A DNA stretch of 64,000 nt from Bimastos eiseni. Its lineage: Eukaryota; Annelida; Clitellata; Crassiclitellata; Lumbricidae. Numbering within the stretch: position 1 is the first letter of the stretch; every line of letters starts with the position of its first letter. The notes under the pieces were generated by a model. That model was not told the origin of the DNA, did not search any database, and saw only the letters and a list, made by a program, of their open reading frames with translations. Both the position numbers and the translations under genes were made by a program. Below, piece by piece: positions 55,060 to 64,000 of this stretch. The stretch lies in the NCBI GenBank assembly GCA_959347315.1, contig OY365806.1:30952156-31016155 (forward strand), given 5' to 3'.

Positions 55060-55297
55060 GATGATAATAATAATAATAATGAAATATTATTATTACAAAT
55101 TTACAATTAATAGTAATGACAGTAATAGTATCATAGTTATATAATCATCAATGTTATCATTGGGATCATTGTTTTTTTTACCGAAGGCGCTATAATGCAT
55201 TAATAATAACAATAGGAGGTCTATTAACAAAAATTATAATGACATTAGGCGCAATTTGGGCCTAATAATGTTATTTTTATTCAAATGTCTATCATTA

Positions 55298-55334
<37 letters not shown>

Positions 55335-55480
55335 CATTGTCATTATTGTTGTTATTATTGTTACTATTCGGCTCATTATCATGTTCATAATTATTATTCT
55401 CGTTTTTCATTCTCATCATGATTATTAGTTTCATTAGCATTAACATCATCATTTTCGTTATCATCATCGTTATCTTCTTT
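55060..55480. repeat. (ATT)n/(AAT)n microsatellite cluster
   Basis: AAT runs near 55065 and a longer ATT run at about 55290-55345, then ATC/ATT mixtures. The Asn- and Met-rich frames are artefacts. Confidence 0.85.
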
Positions 55481-55846
55481 CGTTAACGCTAAATGCTAAA
55501 TAATCTGTCTAATTGAATTTATGTTATTTCGGTTTAGAGATAATCGATAAAAATTAGTTGGTTATGGTTACGGTTATAATTATCATTACCATTATCATTT
55601 TCATTAAGTAGACAATTTATTGGTCATAAAAATGACGATAAGATGCATCACAACAGACCCTTTATCGGCCTCCATATATTAGCACCAGTCATCACAAGTG
55701 CTTAAGGAGTTGAGATTGGAGGCAGATGAACGCAGTTTAGAGGAGGACATATGCACACAGGGCGCCATCTAATGCGTCATATGCGAAGCCGTCTATCTGT
55801 TCTACACGTCATTCATACGAACGCAACCAACTGACGACACACGCAG

Positions 55847-55942
55847 TCGCGCATGCGCACACTAGGCTCAAGCGAGATCTGTTGCGCCAGAGCTCGCATT
55901 GTCACGTTAATTATAATCTATGGCTTCTATCGCGACCGTGTC
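55847..55942 (+). repeat. Dispersed repeat, copy 2
   Basis: Partner of 48255-48360, sharing GCGCATGCGCAC and TTGTCACGTTAATTATAATC. Confidence 0.75.
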
Positions 55943-55964
55943 TAAGGCACGAGGCATCAGACAA

Positions 55965-56159
55965 TGACGATGATGATGTCGATGATGATGATGACGATGA
56001 CGACGACGACGACGATGATGATGATAAGTTGAATAATAATATTATTAATAACAATGAACGGACGATGACGAGGTACTACAGAAGTCGAATTTAACCGCCG
56101 GCAGCCGTATGCAAAGCGCTCCATACATTATACATCTCATTTAATAATAATAATAATCA

Positions 56160-56192
<33 letters not shown>

Positions 56193-56218
56193 TCCACCTA
56201 CTACTACTACTACTACTT

Positions 56219-56281
<63 letters not shown>

Positions 56282-56296
56282 ATAATAATAATAATA

Positions 56297-56343
<47 letters not shown>

Positions 56344-56410
56344 CATCAGTAAAATAATAATTATAATAAATACTATTATTATTATTATAATAGTAATAAT
56401 AATAATAGTA

Positions 56411-56458
<48 letters not shown>

Positions 56459-56568
56459 TTCGCTATATATAGGAAACCGCGCAGGCCTAGTCGGTGCATA
56501 GCCAAATTGCTCATCTAGAGGCTGGGTCTTCTCTTTGCTCTCTTTGCCCTCACGCCCTCTTTGCTGCA

Positions 56569-56625
<57 letters not shown>

Positions 56626-56635
56626 TGGCATCATC
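55965..56635. repeat. Triplet microsatellite cluster: (GAT)n, (ACT)n, (AAT)n/(ATT)n
   Basis: (GAT/GAC)n at about 55965-56025, (ACT)n at 56159-56280, (AAT/ATT)n at 56281-56456, and a second (AAT)n at 56570-56626. Unique DNA (56457-56569) separates the last two, and a dispersed-repeat copy lies near 56087-56140. All homopolymeric frames are artefacts. Confidence 0.92.
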
Positions 56636-56839
56636 ATCATCATTGTTATCGTCAGCCGTATTTAACTTTACTATTTGTATTGAATTTACCTTAATGTACA
56701 GTACACTGATCAACGATAGCAAAGCTGCTTTTAAGAAATTGTTGGACAGAAACAGTCGAGATTAAAACCATCATCATGATCATTTCATAGCCATTATCAT
56801 AACTATAGACATATATGGTAATATGCCACGCATCTGACC

Positions 56840-57440
56840 TCTTCTTTTTTCTTAACTTTCCACTACCAATCCCATTTCTCCTCCCCTCCGTCTCTGCTTT
56901 TTCTTCCTCTTTTCTTCTTCCTCCTTTTCTTCTTCCTCCTTCTCTTCTTCTCCTTGTTCGTCCTCCTCTTTCTCTTCTACCTACTCCTCTCCTTCTTCCT
57001 CCTTCTCATTTTCTTCTTTTGTCTCCTCCTCCTACTTCCCTTTTTCTTCTTTTGCCTCTCCTTCTCCTCCTTCTCTAATTCTTCTTCAGCCTCCTCCTTC
57101 TGCTCCTCCTCCTCCTCTTCTTCTTCTGCCTCCTTCTCCTTCTCATCCTCTTCTTCTTCTGTTGCCTGCTCCTCTTGCTCTTTCTCCTTTTGCTATTTTT
57201 TCGTTTCTTCTTCTTACTCTTCCTCTTCTTCTTCTGCATCCTAATCCTCTTCTTCTTCTGTCTCTTCCTCTTACTCCTCCTGCTCCTCCTCCTTCTCTTC
57301 TTATTCTTCCTACTCTTCCTCCTCTTCTTCTTGCCTCCTCCCTTTCCGCTACTTCTTCTTCTTCGTTTTCTTCTTCTTCTTCCTCCTCTTCCTCCTCTTT
57401 TTCTTCTTCTTGCTCATCCTCCTTGCTCTCTTTCTTATTA
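56840..57440. repeat. 600-bp polypyrimidine (TTC/TCC) tract
   Basis: Nearly all C/T on the plus strand, in CTT, CTC and TCC mixtures with rare purines. The Leu/Ser/Phe-rich frames are compositional artefacts. No gene was seen in the following 57441-57970. Confidence 0.93.
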
Positions 57441-57974
57441 CTGAAAGTTGTGGCAAACGTCGTCGTTGCATTTCTCCGACCTTTGACATCATCGTCAGTG
57501 TGCTTCCATAGCTGGACTAAGGCTGGACTGACTCACCGCTCGAATCCTGTTAAGCGCATTAGACCGGTCAAATATTAAAGGCTGGCACTCCTCTGTTCAC
57601 CTTAACAGAACAGACCGATAGTTGACCATACGCACGACTGAAAAGGGTAAATAATCATTATTCCAGCGGTGTTTGGATGTGACTGTGGAGCAACTGTTGG
57701 AGGGTATAATTTGATGTTGCATGTAAACTAAGCAAGTAAATATGTTTTTACTCTAAAATTGTTATTTAGCAGCATCTAGTTTGGCCGAAATACGAATTTG
57801 TGAATACCATGCAGACGCGTTGGCTTTGTGGTAGTGCCTGTAACTTTCTGGTCACCCGAAAAACAATTGAATATCCAAAGTGTACTGCTGTAACATCTAA
57901 AATGGTCATGATTTGATTCAGCCAAATAGTTTATGAGCTGAGTGGACTGTGTTAACAATAACAGACATCAATCC

Positions 57975-58260
57975 AAAATAAACACCGCAAAACGTTGAAA
58001 TCCAACTAGCGCATGCGCGAACGATAGGCCTATCATCGACGCCTCTTTCTCGATCGTAGAGTAGTGCAGTTCGTGCACCCGTACCTTCCGTTTCAGGAAA
58101 CAAAAGTGATGCTTCAACCCATCGGTAAATCCGTAAAAGCCCTTTCGCGTTCTCAGTCCATTACATGTGTTTATTCTTCCTCGACAATTCCGTTGAAGGT
58201 AAAGCTGCTTCGACACCATAATGGGCCAGATACCTCCTGCATTATCCAGTTAATTCCAAT
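57975..58260 (-). pseudogene. Ty3/Gypsy-type pol relic (RNase H region)
   Basis: One minus-strand frame reads HYSTIEKEA, matching the conserved NYSTIEKEALA block of Gypsy-type RNase H. A second frame upstream reads INWIMQEVSGPLW, like the GAVLMQ-x-x-G-PV segment that precedes it. The two lie in different frames, stops and frameshifts intervene, and the flanking pol domains are gone. I describe the breaks only and make no reconstruction. Confidence 0.55.
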
Positions 58261-59046
58261 AAAGACCAAAGATTGCGAATGTTTTTTTATTGGCTTGCGG
58301 CAATAATCAGCAACGATTCAACCTTCAAAATACGAGTCTGAATTTAAGTTAACCTTGGATGATGACCAAGGATCAATGAATACCTACTTGTGCAAACACG
58401 CATTTCCTAATGTTAAGCGTCCAATGAGGTAATCCAATTTGTACAAGACATGTTACACATGTTTCAAAGTGTCGCGACCCATTTATCACTTCATAAGCAG
58501 GGCAGACAAACCTACATCCATAAACTTCCTATCAAAACGATTAAGACGTTGCCATCGTATATAAGCCTATAGTTGCGCATTAGGCCTAAGTGAAGCAAAC
58601 CCATTTAACGGATTTCATAGAAGCCTCAGTAAATGGAATTCGTCAATGGGAATTTTATACAGTTTTGACGGTTTGTAGAAAATTGCAAAATCTGCATATC
58701 TGACCTAAACTCTGCATTTCCGTCTCAATTATCCATCTGTGAATTTCAGATTTCCGTAGGCAAGAAATTCACATTTTTCTTACTTAATTAGGCTTACCTC
58801 TTTCAATTTATCCACAATTAACAAATTCAAGCCCACATGATTGTATACTCTCCTCCTTCTTCGGGCGTATGTCTGTCTGTCTCCTCATCCCTCTACAACT
58901 GTCTGTCCGCTTCGTCCGCCTTCTTCTCTGCTCTGAATTGCAACTACTTAGGCCTACTCTTAGACTCAGACGCTGCATTCTTCTCTTAGACACTTTTATG
59001 GCGACAACAACTTAGACAATTTCTTTAACTGCGTGCATCTTACACA
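58261..59046. other. No gene seen
   Basis: Unique DNA. The Cys/Arg-rich minus frame at 58808-58993 has no recognisable family. Confidence 0.45.
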
Positions 59047-59090
59047 TAGGCGGCGATTCCCGAGGGGTGGAGGGGGACAAGTCCCCATCT

Positions 59091-59093
<3 letters not shown>
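59047..59093 (+). mobile_element. Fragment of the 2674-type MITE, cut by a CA repeat
   Basis: AGGCGGCGATTCCCGAGG and GGGGACAAGTCCCC resemble the left end and subterminal part of the MITE at 2674-2818. The rest is missing where the CA repeat begins. Confidence 0.55.

Positions 59094-59171
<78 letters not shown>
59094..59171. repeat. (CA)n microsatellite, 39 units
   Basis: A pure run followed by ATATAC-rich DNA up to about 59275 and a TG-rich patch to 59317. Confidence 0.95.
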
Positions 59172-59173
<2 letters not shown>

Positions 59174-59564
59174 TATATACATATACACAGAGAGATATAT
59201 ACATATACATATATAGATAGGCTACACATATACACACGCATATATATATATATGCATATATACTGTACATATATGTGTGTGCGTGTGTTTATTTGTGTGT
59301 GTGCACGCGCGCGTGTGTAGATGCTTTATTACGGCTAAAAAAGCATTAAAAAAAACTGACGATGCTACAGATGAGTATTTATGTAACGCACATTTTAATA
59401 TTGCTCTTCGTACAATCCGACGATCCCTTCCGCCATGGAGGAAAATATCGGAAAGAAACTGGAGAGAAACGCCATCTGGCGAATAAAGTATTTGAATTGA
59501 GGTGTTGTCGTCAACTGATGGAAGGGAGGGAGTGAATGATTAATGCTCTCGTCTCGACCTCTCG

Positions 59565-61911
59565 TTATCATTCGCCTTCTACTAAGTCTATTTCTAAACA
59601 TTGTTATCATTCGCCTTCTACTAAGTCTATTTCTAAACATTGTTATCATTCGCCTTCTACTAAGTCTATTTCTAAACATTGTTATCATTCGCCTTCTACT
59701 AAGTCTATTTCTAAACATTGTTATCATTCGCCTTCTACTAAGTCTACTTCTAAACATTGTTATCATTCGCCTTCTACTAAGTCTACTTCTAAACATTGTT
59801 ATCATTCGCCTTCTACTAAGTCTACTTCTAAACATTGTTATCATTCGCCTTCTACTAAGTCTACTTCTAAACATTGTTATCATTCGCCTTCTACTAAGTC
59901 TACTTCTAAACATTGTTATCATTCGCCTTCTACTAAGTCTACTTCTAAACATTGTTATCATTCGCCTTCTACTAAAGTCTACTTCTAAACATTGTTATCA
60001 TTCGCCTTCTACTAAGTCTACTTCTAAACATTGTTATCATTCGCCTTCTACTAAGTCTACTTCTAAACATTGTTATCATTCGCCTTCTACTAAGTCTACT
60101 TCTAAACATTGTTATCATTCGCCTTCTACTAAGTCTACTTCTAAACATTGTTATCATTCGCCTTCTACTAAGTCTACTTCTAAACATTGTTATCATTCGC
60201 CTTCTACTAAGTCTACTTCTAAACATTGTTATCATTCGCCTTCTACTAAGTCTACTTCTAAACATTGTTATCATTCGCCTTCTACTAAGTCTACTTCTAA
60301 ACATTGTTATCATTCGCCTTCTACTAAGTCTACTTCTAAACATTGTTATCATTCGCCTTCTACTAAGTCTACTTCTAAACATTGTTATCATTCGCCTTCT
60401 ACTAAGTCTACTTCTAAACATTGTTATCATTCGCCTTCTACTAAGTCTACTTCTAAACATTGTTATCATTCGCCTTCTACTAAGTCTACTTCTAAACATT
60501 GTTATCATTCGCCTTCTACTAAGTCTACTTCTAAACATTGTTATCATTCGCCTTCTACTAAGTCTACTTCTAAACATTGTTATCATTCGCCTTCTACTAA
60601 GTCTACTTCTAAACATTGTTATCATTCGCCTTCTACTAAGTCTACTTCTAAACATTGTTATCATTCGCCTTCTACTAAGTCTACTTCTAAACATTGTTAT
60701 CATTCGCCTTCTACTAAGTCTACTTCTAAACATTGTTATCATTCGCCTTCTACTAAGTCTACTTCTAAACATTGTTATCATTCGCCTTCTACTAAGTCTA
60801 CTTCTAAACATTGTTATCATTCGCCTTCTACTAAAGTCTACTTCTAAACATTGTTATCATTCGCCTTCTACTAAGTCTACTTCTAAACATTGTTATCATT
60901 CGCCTTCTACTAAGTCTACTTCTAAACATTGTTATCATTCGCCTTCTACTAAGTCTACTTCTAAACATTGTTATCATTCGCCTTCTACTAAAGTCTACTT
61001 CTAAACATTGTTATCATTCGCCTTCTACTAAGTCTACTTCTAAACATTGTTATCATTCGCCTTCTACTAAGTCTACTTCTAAACATTGTTATCATTCGCC
61101 TTCTACTAAGTCTACTTCTAAACATTGTTATCATTCGCCTTCTACTAAAGTCTACTTCTAAACATTGTTATCATTCGCCTTCTACTAAGTCTACTTCTAA
61201 ACATTGTTATCATTCGCCTTCTACTAAGTCTACTTCTAAACATTGTTATCATTCGCCTTCTACTAAGTCTACTTCTAAACATTGTTATCATTCGCCTTCT
61301 ACTAAGTCTACTTCTAAACATTGTTATCATTCGCCTTCTACTAAGTCTACTTCTAAACATTGTTATCATTCGCCTTCTACTAAGTCTACTTCTAAACATT
61401 GTTATCATTCGCCTTCTACTAAAGTCTACTTCTAAACATTGTTATCATTCGCCTTCTACTAAGTCTACTTCTAAACATTGTTATCATTCGCCTTCTACTA
61501 AGTCTACTTCTAAACATTGTTATCATTCGCCTTCTACTAAGTCTACTTCTAAACATTGTTATCATTCGCCTTCTACTAAAGTCTACTTCTAAACATTGTT
61601 ATCATTCGCCTTCTACTAAGTCTACTTCTAAACATTGTTATCATTCGCCTTCTACTAAGTCTACTTCTAAACATTGTTATCATTCGCCTTCTACTAAGTC
61701 TACTTCTAAACATTGTTATCATTCGCCTTCTACTAAAGTCTACTTCTAAACATTGTTATCATTCGCCTTCTACTAAGTCTACTTCTAAACATTGTTATCA
61801 TTCGCCTTCTACTAAGTCTACTTCTAAACATTGTTATCATTCGCCTTCTACTAAGTCTACTTCTAAACATTGTTATCATTCGCCTTCTACTAAGTCTACT
61901 TCTAAACATTG
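59565..61911 (+). repeat. 39-bp satellite, 60 copies, with higher-order structure
   Basis: The unit begins TTATCATTCGCCTTCTACTA and ends with TCTAAACATTG. The 2347 bp equal 53 units of 39 bp plus 7 units of 40 bp carrying an extra A (ctaaagtc). The extra As lie at 59974, 60833, 60990, 61147, 61421, 61578 and 61735. The first four units carry TCTATTTC in place of TCTACTTC. A 13-residue repeat frame (containing STKSTSKHCY) stays open between the 40-bp units but is broken by each of them, so it is not a protein gene. Confidence 0.98.
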
Positions 61912-62304
61912 CCTTTCACCGTTCATCAGCTTTCAGTTAAAACATGTATACACGAAATGTCAAACTAGCCGGAATTAGTCTAATTAATCTGTGGACCCGA
62001 CAAAACAGAGGATTTTATGTTATAGTACATTTTTGAGTAATAGCGTACGGTGAATGAGAACGAGTCGGCGTCGCTCGAGTTACATAAGTATTAAGTAGTG
62101 CGTGTTTGTTGCGAGTTCTCTGATCGCTATTTCCGCACAGAACGAGACGTCTCGAGGCAAACGAGAAATGTTTGTTAGCTGGCGTTATTCCATAAGCCTT
62201 GCTATTCCATGCAGCCATTCGCAAAAAAACAGTTAACCAGATGTTGATCATTGCTGCAAGGGTGGTAGAACTATTACGAGTTAGCGGTAAACATGAGCGG
62301 AAGG
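61912..62304. other. 3' flank of receptor gene 2
   Basis: Between the satellite and the receptor stop codon. No clear poly(A) signal or other gene was seen. Confidence 0.45.
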
Positions 62305-63441
62305 CTACAGCTGGGTTGTACTTGAAATAGCTCGGTTGTCTATTGTATCATCCACAAGATTTTCGAGCGACGTCTCTTCTGGAACGTTCGCTATATTGAA
62401 CTTCCGCTTACAGAAGAGTGCGAAGAACTGCCGTCGGAATGAACGGTTGCAGGTGAGCTGAACGAGAAACGTTGTTCCGAGGCGAGTGTAAGAGAGGAGG
62501 AGCACCAGCTGATGAACGACGTAGGTCGTTACGTCACTGATGTAGAGTCTTCTCCTCTGTCTTCCCGAAGTGGAAACGATCAGCTGGAGCGCCTGCGCTG
62601 GAATCGTCATCGCCAGGAAGAACAGTCCGTAAACGATGGCGGATGTGGTCTGCGAGAGATCGTCTAATGTCCTCTGCTGTTGGGTGAATGACTGACCGTC
62701 GTCTCTAGGATCGAAGGAGGTATCGAAGTACTCGCGGACATCGTCCTGACGACGATCAATGGTGCGAGATTTTAGAATAACGACAGCGGTTGTGAGGTTC
62801 ACGGCGACAATTGTGACGACCGGGATGAAGAAATTGAGGGCGGAATCAACAAAGACGAAGATTTCAAACGATGACTGATACGAGGCCAACCGGAGACACA
62901 TCTGTCCGAACTCCGTTTCCGTCACTCCAGCCAGGATGCTCAGGTTGAGGAAGACGGATACGGCGAGGCAGAGCAGTCCCAGGACGATGATCCTCGCACG
63001 GTGAAGTGTACCGAGGACGGAGCGTCGATATGGAAGACTAACGTAGAGCAGACGGTCAATAGAGATTGCGACGACCATCCAGATGGACAGGAAGCCAGTA
63101 ATGGAGTTGACGTAGGTCACTGCCTGACACCAGAATCCAGATATCCCGCCTCCGAAACCTGGTAGATGCTTGATCCAAACGAAGAACAAGCTGAACAGGA
63201 AGAAACTGTCGGATATCACTAGTCCAACAAAGTACTGTGCGTACGATTGTTTACGCGGACGAACTTTCGAAAACAAGATGGCCGACAGCAGATTGGACGT
63301 AAGGCCGCAGACGACCAGAAGCGGTATATAGCAGAGGTTGAGGGCACGAACCATTACCAACAGGGTCGCCACGGACGGATTCAGATTGCGCCGGGCTATT
63401 TCGGTGTCATTCAATGACACGACTGGAAGAAAGTACTCCAT
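62305..63441 (-). CDS. Single-exon class A GPCR with divergent activation motifs
   Basis: The reading frame is uninterrupted, 378 residues, and has seven hydrophobic segments typical of rhodopsin-class receptors. I chose the ATG at 63441 (aaaATGG context, A at -3 and G at +4) over the upstream in-frame GTG. Landmarks: N50 in TM1, D78 in TM2, Cys105 and Cys182 as the likely extracellular disulfide pair, DRL at 129-131, P207 in TM5 and P281 in TM6. Oddities: DRL replaces DRY, TM4 (about 150-172) lacks the conserved Trp, TM6 has AMTIP in place of CWxP, and TM7 reads LGTTF where NPxxY is expected. The TM3 segment resembles invertebrate orphan peptide receptors. Echinoderms carry large families of divergent intronless receptors, some chemosensory, and this may be one. 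The ligand is unknown. Confidence 0.85.
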   Translation of the reverse strand: MEYFLPVVSLNDTEIARRNLNPSVATLLVMVRALNLCYIPLLVVCGLTSNLLSAILFSKVRPRKQSYAQYFVGLVISDSFFLFSLFFVWIKHLPGFGGGISGFWCQAVTYVNSITGFLSIWMVVAISIDRLLYVSLPYRRSVLGTLHRARIIVLGLLCLAVSVFLNLSILAGVTETEFGQMCLRLASYQSSFEIFVFVDSALNFFIPVVTIVAVNLTTAVVILKSRTIDRRQDDVREYFDTSFDPRDDGQSFTQQQRTLDDLSQTTSAIVYGLFFLAMTIPAQALQLIVSTSGRQRRRLYISDVTTYVVHQLVLLLSYTRLGTTFLVQLTCNRSFRRQFFALFCKRKFNIANVPEETSLENLVDDTIDNRAISSTTQL

Positions 63442-63999
63442 TTTCACCAGTTTAGTCGATGAGAAACCTCGCGCAAAAATATTCCCAGTGGATAAGAAAA
63501 TTAGGAAAATAGTTTAAGTCAATAGGTCTAAGCCCTACATTCTGTTAAATTCCGAACCAATCGGCAGATAGCGAAATGGTCGATGACTTTTCTATCCAGT
63601 CCGAAGATGGCTAAAGGCTCAAAAACCGATTCCAAATGAAAGAATTCTATAAATCGACACATCCAAAAGAAACTATTCACGAACAGAGATTTGACCCCAA
63701 CTTTAGTTGGAAAGGGCGTTGCTATAGCGCGAAATTCTTCAGATTCGCATAAATTCTCAACAGCCGACCTACTTTTTAACTCCGCTACTGGATGTTCTCT
63801 GCAAGTGCCAGTCCCAAGCCTGGATAGAGGAGGAGGGCGACGCTAATGATCTCTGTGTTACCACACAGTGACGTTAAACTGCCACAACCACCACCCTACT
63901 TCTTTTTAGACAAATCGGATCCTGTGTAAATGAATCGACCCAATCAAAGGCAGCTAGTTGTTAAGCACTTAGGCCAGGCACTATCTATTATCTAAGACG
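63442..63999. other. Upstream flank of receptor gene 2
   Basis: No clear promoter element was seen. 63804-63854 is a dispersed-repeat fragment shared with 41439-41488. Part of 63900-63925 (acaaatcggatcctg) resembles 25352-25366. Confidence 0.45.
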
Positions 64000-64000
64000 C

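Noticed and set aside
56815..57578. Leu/Ser/Phe-rich membrane-like proteins
   Set aside because: The polypyrimidine tract codes for Leu, Ser, Phe and Pro in every frame, so hydrophobicity here is not evidence of membrane segments.
59543..60847. 434-codon protein with 13-residue repeats
   Set aside because: It is the 39-bp satellite read in frame. The 40-bp variants disrupt it, and no unique N- or C-terminal domain exists.

Overview
The window reads as animal nuclear DNA, most likely from a marine invertebrate deuterostome such as an echinoderm. The evidence is a multi-exon peptide GPCR with kilobase-scale introns, a second single-exon GPCR, relics of LINE, Ty3/Gypsy and Tc1/mariner elements, several hAT-type MITEs, very abundant micro- and minisatellites, and an over-represented palindromic word (GTAGGCCTAC and variants). 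The phylum is inferred; no mitochondrial, rRNA or other taxon-specific marker is present. I found no operons, CRISPR arrays, rRNA genes or convincing functional tRNA genes.

Only two protein genes can be supported. The first is a minus-strand rhodopsin-class neuropeptide receptor (SIFamide/NPFF-receptor-like) split into three coding exons: 35169-34848, 10488-10389 and 6699-5811. Splice consensus and phase agree at both junctions and give a complete 436-residue receptor. Its first intron is about 24.4 kb and its second about 3.7 kb, so nearly half of the window is intron. The second is an intronless minus-strand receptor at 63441-62305 (378 residues) with a seven-helix pattern but altered activation motifs (DRL for DRY, no TM4 tryptophan, no NPxxY).

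Layout. 1-5.8 kb: 3' flank of receptor 1, with a 150-unit pure ATC run and a MITE. 5.8-10.5 kb: exons 3 and 2, separated by an intron holding a 298-bp near-perfect inverted repeat, a 41-bp hairpin and a mariner-like element. 10.5-34.8 kb: intron 1, with a hAT-like element, a second mariner-like copy, a 1.38-kb 16-bp satellite, a solo LTR, paired palindromes, degenerate TTAGGG-like DNA, a 14/15-bp G-rich minisatellite in both orientations, a CCATGG minisatellite, two LINE 3' ends and a MITE just inside the donor. 34.8-35.2 kb: exon 1. 35.2-59.5 kb: upstream and intergenic DNA, with a CAGT array, a 1.5-kb hAT-like element, a LINE 3' end, a MITE and a 3.35-kb element that looks like a giant solo LTR or non-autonomous retroelement (51238-54589). 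A long polypyrimidine tract and a Gypsy RNase H relic follow. 59.5-62 kb: a 60-copy, 39-bp satellite with higher-order 157-bp periodicity. 62.3-63.4 kb: receptor 2.

The two receptors probably act in peptide or chemical signalling, but nothing in the sequence links them to one pathway. The strongest leads for something undescribed are the 3.35-kb LTR-like element with its internal repeated modules, the higher-order 39-bp satellite, the nested inverted repeats, and the motif-deficient receptor.
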